A DNA stretch of 64,000 bases from Hydrogenophaga crocea (GCF_011388215.1 NZ_CP049989.1:1922001-1986000), one strand, 5' to 3'; positions 48,236-59,131 are shown, counted from the stretch's first letter. A program made the numbers and translations. Notes: generated by a model from the letters alone, not told the origin.

Positions 48236-48765
48236 GTCTCTGCGGGGGGCGTGTAGTGGAACCGGCTGGCATTGTCGACCAGCCACGCGGCCAGGTCATC
48301 GGGCGCGTTCAAATCCAGCACGGGGCGTGCGGGTGGTTCGGGCAGCGCGGCGGGGCTGTCGGTGGCGATGGCCAGCACCCGCGGCTGGCCCGGGTAGATC
48401 ACGGGCTGGCCGCTCGCTTCGCGCCAGACCTCGACCTTGGGCAGGCTGCTGCGCTTGAAGCCCTCGACCAGCACCCAGTCGGGCGCGGCGCTCAGGCGCG
48501 CGATCAGCGCGTGCACGTCGTGCTCGGCGCCGGCTTCGAATTCGCGCATCACGACCAGACGGCGGGGCGAGGCGGCCAGGATCTCCACCGCGCCGGCCTC
48601 GCGGTGGCGCCAGGTGTCCTTGCCCGGGTGGTCGACGTCGAAATTGTGGTGGGCGTGCTTGATGACCGCCACGCGCAGGCCACGCAGGCGCAGCGCCGGG
48701 ATCAGTTGCTCGACCAGCGTGGTCTTGCCCGAACCCGAGAAGCCTGCGAAGCCGACGACGTGCAT
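48232..48765 (-). CDS. mobB: Molybdopterin-guanine dinucleotide biosynthesis protein MobB
   Basis: P-loop GTPase-like protein of 177 aa. Walker A GFSGSGKTTL at residues 8-17, then VAVIKHAHHNFDVDHPGKD, the family segment before which substrate DNA-like nucleotides bind. It is an accessory of MGD formation; MobA is not in the window. It follows thrC by 18 bases and overlaps moeA. Confidence 0.92.
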   Translation of the reverse strand: MHVVGFAGFSGSGKTTLVEQLIPALRLRGLRVAVIKHAHHNFDVDHPGKDTWRHREAGAVEILAASPRRLVVMREFEAGAEHDVHALIARLSAAPDWVLVEGFKRSSLPKVEVWREASGQPVIYPGQPRVLAIATDSPAALPEPPARPVLDLNAPDDLAAWLVDNASRFHYTPPAET

Positions 48766-48783
48766 GCGCGCGGAGCCGGGGCC

Positions 48784-50219
48784 TCAGCCGCAGTGGCCGG
48801 CGATGTAGGCCTTGACCTGCGCGGCGTCGGCGCGCATCACCTGCACGCGCTTGGGCAGGGCTTCGATGCCCGCGAAAGCGGCCGGGCGCTCGGGCTCGCG
48901 GCCCAGGGCCTCGACGATGGTCTCGGCGAACTTGATCGGCAGCGCCGTTTCGAGCACCACCATGGGCACGCCGGCGCTGCGGTGCTCGCGCGCGACCTTC
49001 ACGCCGTCGGCGGTGTGGGTGTCGATCACCACGCCGAAACGCTGCGACACGTCGCGGATGGTGGCGAGGCGGTCGGCGTGCGTGCTCTTGCCGCTCAGGA
49101 AACCGTAGGTGCTGGCGGCGCCCACGAAGGCGGCGTCGGCGCTGAGGTCGAAGCGGCCGTCGCGCGACAGCGCGTCGTGAAACAGCGCCTTGCAGCGCGC
49201 GGCGTCGCGGCCCACGAGGTCGAACACGAAGCGCTCGAAGTTGCTCGCCTTGGAGATGTCCATGGACGGGCTGGAGGTTTCGTGCGTGTCGGCGCTACCG
49301 CGCACGCGGTAGACGCCGGTGCGGAAGAACTCGTCGAGCACGTCGTTCTCGTTCGTGGCCACCACGAGGCGGTCGATCGGCAGACCCATCTGGCGCGCGA
49401 CGTGGCCCGCGCAGACGTTGCCGAAGTTGCCGCTGGGCACGGTGAACGAGACCTTCTCGCTGTCGTGCTGCGTGGCCTGGAAGTAGCCCGCGAAGTAGTA
49501 GACAACCTGCGCGAGTAGGCGCGCCCAGTTGATCGAGTTGACGGTGCCGATCTTGTGTTCGCGCTTGAAGGCCAGGTCGTTGCTCACGGCCTTGACGATG
49601 TCCTGGCAATCGTCGAACACGCCTTCGATGGCGATGTTGTGGATGTTGGGGTCCATCAGGCTGAACATCTGCGCCTGCTGGAACGGGCTCATGCGGCCGT
49701 GCGGGCTCAGCATGAACACGCGCACGCCGCGCTTGCCCTTCATGGCGTGCTCGGCGGCGCTGCCGGTGTCGCCGCTGGTGGCGCCCAGGATGTTGAGCTC
49801 GGCGCCACGGCGGCCCAGTTCGTACTCGAACAGGTTGCCCAGCAGCTGCATGGCCATGTCCTTGAAGGCCAGCGTGGGGCCATTGGACAGGGCTTCGAGG
49901 TAGAAGCCGTCTTCGAGCCGCTTGAGCGGCACGATGGCCGCGCTGCCGAACACCGCCTCGGTGTAGGTGCGCTCGCACAGCGCGCGCAGGTCGGCCGCGG
50001 GAATGTCGTCGATGTACAGCGAGAGGATCTCGAAGGCCAGCGCGGCATACCCGCCCGGCCGGCCATTGCCGTAGGCCGCGCGCAGGCGCTGCAGACCGGC
50101 CGCGTCCACCTGCGGGTAGTGCTCGGGCAGGTAGAGGCCGCCGTCGGGCGCCAGGCCTTCGAGCAGGATCTCGCAGAAGCGCTTGCGGTCGGCGTGGCCG
50201 CGGGTGGAGAGGTAGCGCA

Positions 50220-50220
<1 letters not shown>
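48784..50220 (-). CDS. thrC: Threonine synthase
   Basis: PLP enzyme of 478 aa converting O-phosphohomoserine to threonine. PLP lysine is in GPTLAFKDMAMQLLG near residue 124; ILGATSGDTGSAAEHA and TVPSGNFGNVCAG are typical. N-terminus MRYLSTRGHADRKRF matches the enterobacterial-type, longer threonine synthases. Its ATG overlaps the hom TGA by one base (TGATG). Confidence 0.96.
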
Positions 50221-51569
<1,349 letters not shown>

Positions 51570-51599
51570 GGTGAAGGAGAACAGAGAGCGGGGATCAGA

Positions 51600-52826
51600 T
51601 CAGGTGCCGTGGCGTTTTCGCCAGTGCTCGAGAAACTTCGCGACGCGGCCGATGGCCTCGCGCAGGTCGTCCTCGTGCGGCAGGAACACGATGCGGAAGT
51701 GCTGGTTGTCGGGGTAGTTGAAGCCCGAGCCCTGCACCAGCATCACGCGCGTTTCCTGCAGCAGCTCGAGGAACATCTGCTGGTCGTCCTCGATGGGGTA
51801 CATCTTGGGATCGAGGCGCGGGAACATGTAGAGCGCGGCCTGCGGCTTCACGCAGGTGACGCCCGGAATGGCGGTGATGAGCTCGTGCGCGAGGTCGCGC
51901 TGGCGGCGCAGGCGCCCACCTTCGCACACCAGGTCGTTGATGCTCTGGTAGCCGCCGAGCGCGGTCTGGATCGCCCACTGGCCCGGCACGTTGGCACACA
52001 GGCGCATGTTCGAGAGCATGTTCAGGCCCTCGATATAGTCCTTGGCGGGCTTCTTGTCGCCCGAGACCACGAGCCAGCCCGCGCGGTAGCCGCACGAGCG
52101 GTAGCTCTTGGACAGCGAGTTGAAGGTGAGCGTGAGCACGTCTTCGGACAGGCTGCCGATGGGCACGTGCTTCACGTCGTCGTAGAGCACCTTGTCGTAG
52201 ACCTCGTCGGCGAAGATCACCAGGCCGTGCTCGCGCGCGATCGAAACGATCTGCAACAGCAGCTCTTTCGAGTACAGCGCGCCCGTGGGATTGTTCGGGT
52301 TGATGACCACGATGGCCTTGGTGGCCGGCGTGATATTGCGGCGGATGTCTTCGAGGTCGGGCATCCAGCCCTTGGCCTCGTCGCACAGGTAATGCACCGG
52401 CGTGCCGCCCGAGAGGCTCGCCGCGGCCGTCCACAGCGGGTAGTCGGGCGCGGGCAGCAGCACCTCGTCGCCATCGTCGAGCAGCGCATTGGTGGCCATC
52501 ACGATCAGCTCGCTCGCGCCGTTGCCGAGGTAGATGTCGTCGAGCGTGACGCCCTTGATGCCCTGCAACTGGGTCTCGTGCATCACCGCCTTGCGCGCCG
52601 CGAAGATGCCCTTGCTGTCGGAGTAACCGGCCGAGTTCGGCAGGTTGCGGATCATGTCCTGCTGGATCTCCTCGGGCGCATCGAAGCCGAACACGGCCAG
52701 GTTGCCGATGTTGAGCTTGATGATCTTGTGGCCTTCCTCCTCCATCTGCCGCGCCGCGTCCATGATCGGGCCGCGGATGTCGTAGCAGACGTTGGCAAGC
52801 TTGGCGGATTTCTGGATGGTCTTCAA
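51600..52826 (-). CDS. alaA: Glutamate-pyruvate aminotransferase AlaA
   Basis: Fold-type I aminotransferase of 408 aa closely resembling E. coli AlaA along its length: KSAKLANVCYDIRGPIMDAA, IGNGASELIV-like GNGASELIVMATNALL, PNNPTGALYSKELL, and PLP lysine in FNSLSKSYRSCGYRAGW. The start appears to be TTG at 52826, five bases after GGAGG, giving (M)KTIQKSAK; no ATG fits before the conserved N-terminus. Placed 30 bases upstream of hom. By family knowledge it makes alanine from pyruvate. Confidence 0.9.
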   Translation of the reverse strand: MKTIQKSAKLANVCYDIRGPIMDAARQMEEEGHKIIKLNIGNLAVFGFDAPEEIQQDMIRNLPNSAGYSDSKGIFAARKAVMHETQLQGIKGVTLDDIYLGNGASELIVMATNALLDDGDEVLLPAPDYPLWTAAASLSGGTPVHYLCDEAKGWMPDLEDIRRNITPATKAIVVINPNNPTGALYSKELLLQIVSIAREHGLVIFADEVYDKVLYDDVKHVPIGSLSEDVLTLTFNSLSKSYRSCGYRAGWLVVSGDKKPAKDYIEGLNMLSNMRLCANVPGQWAIQTALGGYQSINDLVCEGGRLRRQRDLAHELITAIPGVTCVKPQAALYMFPRLDPKMYPIEDDQQMFLELLQETRVMLVQGSGFNYPDNQHFRIVFLPHEDDLREAIGRVAKFLEHWRKRHGT

Positions 52827-52955
52827 AGTCCCTCCACGGCGGTGGATGTGGCGGCCCGAGTGCGAAGGGGCGGGGCTAAGATGCGAGCCCCCGAGCCCGG
52901 AGCAAACCGGCAATTTGACCACAGTTCCCCGGCCCGACCGGCCTGCCCAACGCGC

Positions 52956-53336
52956 ATGAAACTGCACGCCGACAACCCCCATCTGCTCGCCATCACCGCC
53001 CAGGGCGAGGGCTGGGTCTCGGTCAATGGCGAACGCCACACCGGCAGCCTGGTGCTGAGTGCATCGCGCGGCCTGCGCACCTGGCCCTGCCAGCGTTTCG
53101 AAGAGCTGGGCGCGGCGCACTTCGAGGAGCTGCTCGACACGCCCGACGCTCCGCCCGAGCTCGTGGTGTTCGGCAGCGGCCGGCGGCTGCGCTTCGTCGC
53201 CCCCGCGCTGCTGCGCGCGCTGATCGAGCGCGGCATCGGTGTGGAGACCATGGACACGGCGGCGGCCTGCCGCACGTACAACATCCTGGCGGGCGAGGGC
53301 CGCCGCGTCACGGCCGCCCTCCTCCTGGAGGGGTAG
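52956..53336 (+). CDS. Mth938-like domain protein (DUF498)
   Basis: Protein of 126 aa with the Mth938/NDUFAF3-like pattern: GEGWVSVNGERHTGSLVL, ELVVFGSGRRLRFVAPALL, and ERGIGVETMDTAAACRTYNI. Proteins of this family occur widely; the eukaryotic member assists complex I assembly, the bacterial role is unknown. Divergent from alaA. Followed by bcp in the same direction, 143 bases on. Confidence 0.83.
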   Translation: MKLHADNPHLLAITAQGEGWVSVNGERHTGSLVLSASRGLRTWPCQRFEELGAAHFEELLDTPDAPPELVVFGSGRRLRFVAPALLRALIERGIGVETMDTAAACRTYNILAGEGRRVTAALLLEG

Positions 53337-53367
53337 CGCCTGCCGGGCGGGGCGGTGCGTTAGGCGT

Positions 53368-53373
53368 TAAAAT
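53368..53373 (+). promoter_or_regulatory. -10 box of bcp
   Basis: TAAAAT within GGCGTTAAAATAGCC, about 105 bases before the bcp ATG. No clear -35 at the right distance. Confidence 0.35.
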
Positions 53374-53479
53374 AGCCGGCTGTTGTCCGCAGCACGCCCT
53401 TGAGTGCCTACGCACTACACGGGGCGGCCCCGGCGCAGCCAACGCAAACCATCCACTCAATACCAGGGGTTCCCTCAGC

Positions 53480-53956
53480 ATGGCCGTCGTTGTCAACAAA
53501 CCTATCCCCGAGTTCGAATCGCTGGCGACTGGCGGCGTGAAGGTCAGCCACCAGAGCCACCTCGGGCAAACCCTGGTGCTGTACTTCTACCCCAAGGACA
53601 ACACGCCCGGCTGCACCACCGAGGCCATGCAGTTCCGCGACAAGTACAAGGACTTCGTGAAGGCCGGCGCCCAGGTGTTCGGCGTGTCGCGCGACAACAT
53701 GAAGTCGCACGACGACTTCAAGGCCAAGCTCGAGCTGCCCTTCGAGCTGATCGCCGACACCGAAGAAAAGATGTGCCACATGTTCGGCGTGGTCAAGAAC
53801 AAGATCATGTACGGCAAGAAGGTCAAGGGCATCGAGCGCAGCACCTTCCTGATCGGCCCCGACGGCGTGCTCAAGCAGGAATGGCGTGGCCTGAAGGTGC
53901 CGGGCCACGTCGAGGAAGTGCTCAAGGCCGTCAAGGCCCTGAAGAAAGCCGCCTGA
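53480..53956 (+). CDS. bcp: Thioredoxin-dependent peroxiredoxin (BCP/PrxQ)
   Basis: Peroxiredoxin of 158 aa. The peroxidatic cysteine is in YFYPKDNTPGCTTEAMQF (P-x3-T-x2-C-like motif); FGVSRDNMKSHDDFKAKL and STFLIGPDGVLKQEW are typical. A resolving Cys five residues on, as in some PrxQ, is absent; the other cysteine is in EEKMCHMFGV. Reduces peroxides in the cytosol. Confidence 0.93.
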   Translation: MAVVVNKPIPEFESLATGGVKVSHQSHLGQTLVLYFYPKDNTPGCTTEAMQFRDKYKDFVKAGAQVFGVSRDNMKSHDDFKAKLELPFELIADTEEKMCHMFGVVKNKIMYGKKVKGIERSTFLIGPDGVLKQEWRGLKVPGHVEEVLKAVKALKKAA

Positions 53957-54098
53957 GCCCGGACCGCGCGCGGGTTTGCTGCATCGCAGCGACACCCGCC
54001 GCCCCCGCTGGTGGCGCCACGGGGAATGTGCATAATGGGTCGCATGTCTTCGGGCATCCACCCCGTTTCTCCCCGTTCCCCCCTGCTCCGCCGCCCGC

Positions 54099-54135
54099 AA
54101 AGCCGCCTGGTCCGCCTGGCGGCTTTTTGTTTTTT
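54099..54135 (+). terminator. Intrinsic terminator upstream of phoH
   Basis: Stem AAAGCCGCC / GGCGGCTTT, 10-base loop, then TTGTTTTTT. It may end the bcp transcript or a separate short RNA starting after CATAAT at 54031-54036. A 35-codon open frame (54044-54151) runs through it. Confidence 0.75.
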
Positions 54136-54166
54136 CGAGCCCGCGCGCTGAACGCCACCCGACCCC

Positions 54167-55885
54167 ATGCCCCTGCCCCCCGCCCCCACCAAACGCGCCG
54201 CCCTCCTCGCTCCCGACGCCTACTCGCTCAAAGCCTCCGACGCATCGCTCGACGACTTCACCGAACGCGGCGCCGGCACGGCAACGCCGCCCGCTGCCGA
54301 CGAGCCCGCCGCCCCGGCCCGCCGGCCGGCCACGCAAGCCAAGGGCCGCAAGCGCAACCCACCGGCCGCGGCCCCCGCCGAGCCCACCCCGGTGACCGAG
54401 GACCGCGCCAAGGCGCCGCCCGCCGCGGTCACGCCGGCGGTCGCGCCGGCGCCGGCCCCGCGCCGGCGCCCCAGCAGCAAGCGCACGGCCGGCGGCCCGC
54501 CGCGCCTGTTCGTGCTCGACACCAACGTGCTGCTGCACGACCCGATGAGCCTGTTCCGCTTCGAGGAGCACGACATCTTCCTGCCGATGATCGTGCTCGA
54601 GGAGCTCGACGGCCACAAGAAGGGCATGACCGAGGTGGCCCGCAACGGCCGCCAGACCAGCCGCAACCTCGACGCGCTGGCCGCGCAGGCCGGCGGCGAC
54701 ATGGCCAAGGGCCTCAAGCTCGCGGCCACGGGGCATCAGTCGGCACGCGGTCTGCTGTTCTTCCAGACCGAGCCGCTCGCCGACGAACTGCCCGCGAGCC
54801 TGCCGCAGGGCAAGGCCGACAACCAGATCCTGGGCGTGGTGGCGGGGCTGCGCCAGCGCCACCCCGAGCGCGAAGTCATCCTGGTGTCCAAGGACATCAA
54901 CATGCGCGTGAAGGCGCGCGCGCTGGGCCTGCCCGCCGAAGACTACGAAAACGACAAGACGCTGGACGACGGTGAACTGCTGTACGCGGGCTCGCTCGCG
55001 CTGCCGCAGGATTTCTGGACGCGCCAGAGCAAGACCATCGAGAGCTGGCAGAGCGGCAGCCACACCTACTACCGCGTGAGCGGGCCGGCCGTGGGGCAGT
55101 TCTACATCAACCAGTTCGTCTACTTCGAGGCGCCCGGCGAGCCTTCGCTGTACGCGCGCGTGACCGAGATCCGCGACAAGACCGCGGTGCTCAAGACGCT
55201 CAAGGACTACACCCACCTCAAGAACGCGGTGTGGGGCGTGACCAGCCGCAACCGCGAACAGAACTTCGCGCTCAACCTGCTGATGGATCCCGAGATCGAC
55301 TTCGTCACCCTGGCCGGCACGGCCGGCACCGGCAAGACGCTGATGGCGCTGGCCGCGGGCCTCACGCAGGTGCTCGACGACCGCCGCTACACCGAGATCA
55401 TCATGACCCGCGCCACCGTGAGCGTGGGCGAGGACATCGGCTTCCTGCCCGGCACGGAAGAAGAAAAGATGGGCCCGTGGATGGGGGCGCTCGACGACAA
55501 CCTCGAGTTCCTGGCCAAGGGCGACGGCGGCAACGCGGGTGAGTGGGGCCGTGCGGCCACCAACGAGCTAATCCGCAGCCGCATCAAGGTCAAGAGCATG
55601 AACTTCATGCGCGGCCGCACCTTCATGAACAAGTACGTGATCATCGACGAGGCGCAGAACCTCACGCCCAAGCAGATGAAGACGCTGATCACGCGCGCGG
55701 GCCCGGGCACCAAGATCATCTGCATGGGCAACCTCGCGCAGATCGACACGCCCTACCTCACCGAAGGCTCCTCGGGCCTGACCTACGCGGTCGACCGCTT
55801 CAAGGGCTGGCCGCACGGCGGCCACATCACGCTGGCGCGCGGCGAACGCTCGCGCCTGGCCGACTTCGCGAGCGAGGTGCTGTAA
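54167..55885 (+). CDS. PIN-PhoH family ATPase/ribonuclease
   Basis: Protein of 572 aa of the PhoH2 type. Residues 1-112 are a low-complexity Ala/Pro/Arg-rich tail. Residues about 115-245 form a PIN nuclease domain (LFVLDTNVLLHDPMSLF, IVLEELDGHKKG, VSKDINMRVKARALGL). Residues 330-572 form a PhoH ATPase with Walker A LAGTAGTGKTLMALAAG at 382-398 and VIIDEAQNLTPKQMK. Family members are thought to be RNA helicase/RNases. A start downstream of the tail is possible. Convergent with dnaB. Confidence 0.9.
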   Translation: MPLPPAPTKRAALLAPDAYSLKASDASLDDFTERGAGTATPPAADEPAAPARRPATQAKGRKRNPPAAAPAEPTPVTEDRAKAPPAAVTPAVAPAPAPRRRPSSKRTAGGPPRLFVLDTNVLLHDPMSLFRFEEHDIFLPMIVLEELDGHKKGMTEVARNGRQTSRNLDALAAQAGGDMAKGLKLAATGHQSARGLLFFQTEPLADELPASLPQGKADNQILGVVAGLRQRHPEREVILVSKDINMRVKARALGLPAEDYENDKTLDDGELLYAGSLALPQDFWTRQSKTIESWQSGSHTYYRVSGPAVGQFYINQFVYFEAPGEPSLYARVTEIRDKTAVLKTLKDYTHLKNAVWGVTSRNREQNFALNLLMDPEIDFVTLAGTAGTGKTLMALAAGLTQVLDDRRYTEIIMTRATVSVGEDIGFLPGTEEEKMGPWMGALDDNLEFLAKGDGGNAGEWGRAATNELIRSRIKVKSMNFMRGRTFMNKYVIIDEAQNLTPKQMKTLITRAGPGTKIICMGNLAQIDTPYLTEGSSGLTYAVDRFKGWPHGGHITLARGERSRLADFASEVL

Positions 55886-55997
55886 CGCCGCTGGCAGCGG
55901 CGGCGCGTGGGGGCCTGCGATCCGCCGCCGGGCCGCCCCAAGGCGGATCAGCCCCCTCGGGGGGCAGCGACCCGCGCAGCGGCGGAGCGTGGGGGCT
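55886..55997. repeat. GC-rich extragenic repeat with hairpins between phoH and dnaB
   Basis: Contains CGCCGCT-GGC-AGCGGCG, then GCCCCC-TCG-GGGGGC (55951-55965), and two copies of GCGTGGGGGC near each end. The string GCCCCCTCGGGGGGCAGCGA is of a kind I recall as dispersed in Comamonadaceae genomes. It may terminate both convergent transcripts. No second full copy was found in the window. Confidence 0.6.
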
Positions 55998-55999
55998 CG

Positions 56000-57421
56000 T
56001 CAGTAATCCCCGCCGCCCACCAGCGTCTCGAAGCGGGTCAGCATGTTCAGGAAGGCCAGCTTCACGGTCCCCGTGGGGCCGTTGCGCTGCTTGCCGATGA
56101 TGATCTCGGCCACGCCGGGCTCCTTGCAGGCCTCGCGCGTGTAGTACTCGTCGCGGTAGATGAACATGATGATGTCCGCGTCCTGCTCGATGGCGCCCGA
56201 CTCGCGCAGGTCGCTCATCATGGGTCGCTTGTCGGTGCGCTGTTCCACCGAGCGGTTGAGCTGCGACAGCGCGATCACCGGGCACTGCAGTTCCTTGGCC
56301 AGCATCTTCAGACCGCGCGAGATCTCGCCGAGCTCGGTGGCCCGGTTGTCGGAGCCGTCGCTGCTCGATCCGCTCATGAGCTGCAGGTAGTCGACCACGA
56401 TCAGGCCGAGCTTGCCGCACTGGCGCGCCAGGCGACGCGCGTTCGCGCGCAGTTCGCTGGGCGTGAGGCCGGGCGTCTCGTCGATGTGCAGCGAGACCGT
56501 GCGCAGCTTCTCGATCGCCTCGGTCAGGCGCGGCCACTCTTCGTCGGTGAGCTTGCCGGTGCGCAGGTGGCCCTGGTTGATGCGGCCGATCGAGCCCACC
56601 ACGCGCACCGCGAGCTGGGCCGCGCCCATTTCCATCGAGAACACCGCCACCGGCAGGCCCTCGTTGAGCGCCACGTGCTCGGCGATGTTGATCGCGAAGG
56701 CGGTCTTGCCCATGGACGGTCGTGCGGCCAGCACGACGAGGTCACCGGCCTGCAGGCCCGAGGTCATGCGGTCGAGATCGATGAAGCCCGTGGGCACGCC
56801 GGTCACGTCCTGCGGGTTGTCGGCCATCTCCTGCACGCGGTCGAGCAGGTCGACGACCAACTTGTCCATCGACTGGAAGCCCTCCTTCATGCGCGAGCCT
56901 TCTTCGCCGATCTTGAAGATCTTCTGCTCGGCTTCGTCGAGGATCTTGGCGATCGGGCGGCCCTGGGGATTGAAGGCCGCGGTGGCGATCTCGTCGCTCG
57001 CGGCCACGAGCTTGCGCAGCACCGCGCGCTCGCGAACGATCTCGGCGTAACGGCGGATGTTGGCCGCGCTGGGCACGTACTGCGCGAGCGAGTTGAGGTA
57101 GGCCAGGCCGCCGATCTCTTCGGCCTTGCCCTGGTTCTGCAGGTGCTCGAACACCGTCACCACGTCGGCGGGCTTGCTGGCGTTGACCAGGGTCGCGATC
57201 GACGAGTAGATCAGGCGGTGCTCATAGCGGTAGAAGTCGGAGTCGTTGACGAGGTCGGCCACGCGGTCCCAGGCGCCGTTGTCGAGCAACAGGCCGCCGA
57301 GCACGCTGGACTCGGCTTCGATCGAATGCGGCGGCACGCGCAACTGGGCGATCTGGCGGTCGCCGCCCTCGTCGAAACCGGTGCCGAGGTCGGGGAAGGG
57401 GCTGGAAAAGGCGGAAGACAT
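56000..57421 (-). CDS. dnaB: Replicative DNA helicase DnaB
   Basis: Hexameric replicative helicase of 473 aa. N-terminal domain VPPHSIEAESSVLGGLLLDN; C-terminal RecA-like domain with Walker A ARPSMGKTAFAINIA, H2-H3 regions VVDYLQLMSG and the segment ISRGLKMLAKELQCPVIALS, ending GTVKLAFLNMLTRFETL. No intein. ATG at 57421 gives MSSAFSSPFPDLG. It follows rplI in the same direction past a terminator, the common rpsF-rplI-dnaB order. Confidence 0.97.
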   Translation of the reverse strand: MSSAFSSPFPDLGTGFDEGGDRQIAQLRVPPHSIEAESSVLGGLLLDNGAWDRVADLVNDSDFYRYEHRLIYSSIATLVNASKPADVVTVFEHLQNQGKAEEIGGLAYLNSLAQYVPSAANIRRYAEIVRERAVLRKLVAASDEIATAAFNPQGRPIAKILDEAEQKIFKIGEEGSRMKEGFQSMDKLVVDLLDRVQEMADNPQDVTGVPTGFIDLDRMTSGLQAGDLVVLAARPSMGKTAFAINIAEHVALNEGLPVAVFSMEMGAAQLAVRVVGSIGRINQGHLRTGKLTDEEWPRLTEAIEKLRTVSLHIDETPGLTPSELRANARRLARQCGKLGLIVVDYLQLMSGSSSDGSDNRATELGEISRGLKMLAKELQCPVIALSQLNRSVEQRTDKRPMMSDLRESGAIEQDADIIMFIYRDEYYTREACKEPGVAEIIIGKQRNGPTGTVKLAFLNMLTRFETLVGGGDY

Positions 57422-57553
57422 GCGGCGTCGGAGCGGCTTCAGAGGGGCGTCGGCAAAAGGGGCATGGTACGCCCCAGGGTGTCCCGCGTCATGGGACAAG
57501 TCTGTGGATATCCGGTGGGCGCGCGGTGGGCATCGCGGGACAAGCCGACGGCG

Positions 57554-57589
57554 CAAAAAGAAAAGCCGCTGCCCGGAGACAGCGGCTTT
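57554..57589 (-). terminator. Intrinsic terminator of the rpsF-priB-rpsR-rplI operon
   Basis: Minus strand stem AAAGCCGCTG / CAGCGGCTTT with 8-base loop, followed by TCTTTTT. It lies 25 bases after the rplI stop, so dnaB probably has its own promoter in the remaining 130 bases. Confidence 0.85.
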
Positions 57590-57614
57590 CGGCAGGCCGG
57601 CGGGCCCGCGGGGA

Positions 57615-58067
57615 TCAGGCGGTTTCGCCGAGCACCGTGACGGCCACGTCGACCGTGACGTCGGTGTGCAGGTGCACCTGAACCGTGTAGTCACCCACGT
57701 TCTTGAGCAGGCCGTTGGGCATGCGCACCTGGGCCTTGGCGACGCTGAAGCCCTGCTTCTGCAGTTCTTCGGCCACGTCGTTGTTGGTGACGGAGCCGAA
57801 GAGGCGGCCGTCCACACCGGCCTTCTGCGTGAGCTTGACGTTCACGGCGGCCAGCTTTTCACCCAGGGCCTGGGCCTCGGCCAGCTTGGCAGCGGCGGCC
57901 TTTTCGAGGTCGGCGCGGCGGGCTTCGAATTCGGCCACGGCGGTCTGGGTCGCGCGGCGCGCACGGCCCGAGGGGATCAGGAAGTTGCGGGCGTAGCCGT
58001 CTTTGACCTTGACCACGTCGCCCAGGGCGCCGAGGTTGACCACTTTGTCGAGAAGAATCACTTGCAT
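57615..58067 (-). CDS. rplI: 50S ribosomal protein L9
   Basis: L9, 150 aa: N-terminal [19 protein letters not shown] and [13 protein letters not shown], long linker helix, and C-terminal domain with [20 protein letters not shown]. Last gene of the small ribosomal operon, 14 bases after rpsR. Confidence 0.98.
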   Translation of the reverse strand: MQVILLDKVVNLGALGDVVKVKDGYARNFLIPSGRARRATQTAVAEFEARRADLEKAAAAKLAEAQALGEKLAAVNVKLTQKAGVDGRLFGSVTNNDVAEELQKQGFSVAKAQVRMPNGLLKNVGDYTVQVHLHTDVTVDVAVTVLGETA

Positions 58068-58081
58068 GTCGGGCTCCTCAA

Positions 58082-58363
58082 TCAGACGCGGTGCTGGTCG
58101 CTGTACGGCAGCATGGCCAGGAAGCGCGCGCGCTTGATGGCGGTGGTCACCTGGCGCTGGTAGATCGCGCGGGTGCCGGTCAGGCGGGCCGGGATGATCT
58201 TGCCGTTTTCGGCGATGAAGTCGCGCAGGACGTCCACGTCCTTGTAGTCGACTTCTTCAACCTTGGCGACGGTGAAGCGGCAGAAGCGCTTGCGCTTGAA
58301 CAGCAGCGATTGCGTGTTGCGCTTGGGACGCTTGTCTTTGTTGAAACGCTTGGGTGCAGCCAT
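58082..58363 (-). CDS. rpsR: 30S ribosomal protein S18
   Basis: S18, 93 aa: [19 protein letters not shown], then [20 protein letters not shown] and [13 protein letters not shown], all typical. A single cysteine, so no zinc-binding form. Twelve bases after priB. Confidence 0.98.
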   Translation of the reverse strand: MAAPKRFNKDKRPKRNTQSLLFKRKRFCRFTVAKVEEVDYKDVDVLRDFIAENGKIIPARLTGTRAIYQRQVTTAIKRARFLAMLPYSDQHRV

Positions 58364-58375
58364 GATGGGCCTTTC

Positions 58376-58663
58376 CTATGTCTTGCTGAATGCTTGGATG
58401 TGGAACACCACCCCTTTGCCGGTGCGTGCGTTCGCGAGAAAGCCGTCGAAGTGTGCAGCGTCGTTCAGGGCCTGCTTCTGCAGGGCTTCGGCGAGGGCGC
58501 CGAAGGCAACGGCCCTGAGCTGGACCTTGACGGTTCGGGGGGTGTCCAGTTCGGTCTGCTGCGACTCGTGCTCGAGCACGAGGTTGAGCGCCGGGATGCC
58601 GGCCGGGGTGTAGCGCAGGCTCTGCACCTGCACCACGACGGCCTGCAACTGGAGACGGTTCAC
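58376..58663 (-). CDS. priB: Primosomal replication protein N (PriB)
   Basis: OB-fold ssDNA-binding protein of 95 aa, MNRLQLQAVVVQVQSLRYTP at the start, with VLEHESQQTELDTPR and VVFHIQAFSKT. It links PriA to DnaT in replication restart. Position between rpsF and rpsR is the proteobacterial norm and supports PriB over SSB. Confidence 0.93.
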   Translation of the reverse strand: MNRLQLQAVVVQVQSLRYTPAGIPALNLVLEHESQQTELDTPRTVKVQLRAVAFGALAEALQKQALNDAAHFDGFLANARTGKGVVFHIQAFSKT

Positions 58664-58693
58664 CCGATTTCCGCGAGCCTCACGCCATGGGCG

Positions 58694-59065
58694 TCAGGCG
58701 GCCTGCTCCTGCGACTGTTGCTGGGCCTTGCGGGCCTCTTCGCGCTCGACCGTCTTCATCATGGCCGAAGGACCGGTTTCGGCCTTCTTGCGCTGGACGG
58801 TGAGGTGGCGCAGCACGGCGTCGTTGAACTTGAAGGCGTGCTCCAGTTCGTCCATCACGGCCTGGCCGGCTTCGATGTTGACGCACAGGTAGTGGGCCTT
58901 GGACAGCTTGTTGATCTGGTAAGCCAGCTGACGGCGGCCCCAGTCTTCAACGCGGTGGATCTTGCCGCCGCCGGCGGTGATCATGCCCTTGTAGCGCTCC
59001 AGCATGGCCGGAACCTGTTCGCTCTGATCCGGGTGGATCAGCAAGACGATTTCGTAATGACGCAT
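58694..59065 (-). CDS. rpsF: 30S ribosomal protein S6
   Basis: S6, 123 aa: [35 protein letters not shown], and a Lys/Glu/Gln-rich C-terminal tail. AAGGAG lies before the ATG at 59065. First gene of the rpsF-priB-rpsR-rplI operon. Confidence 0.97.
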   Translation of the reverse strand: MRHYEIVLLIHPDQSEQVPAMLERYKGMITAGGGKIHRVEDWGRRQLAYQINKLSKAHYLCVNIEAGQAVMDELEHAFKFNDAVLRHLTVQRKKAETGPSAMMKTVEREEARKAQQQSQEQAA

Positions 59066-59131
59066 GGACTCTCCTTGTGGATGGAAGCCACCCGCGCGTC
59101 TGATGCGGTGTGGCAAGGCGGAAAACCCAGC

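Noticed and set aside
54044..54151. A separate 35-aa gene
   Set aside because: No ribosome site, and the frame runs through a strong terminator; kept only as a possible leader peptide finding.
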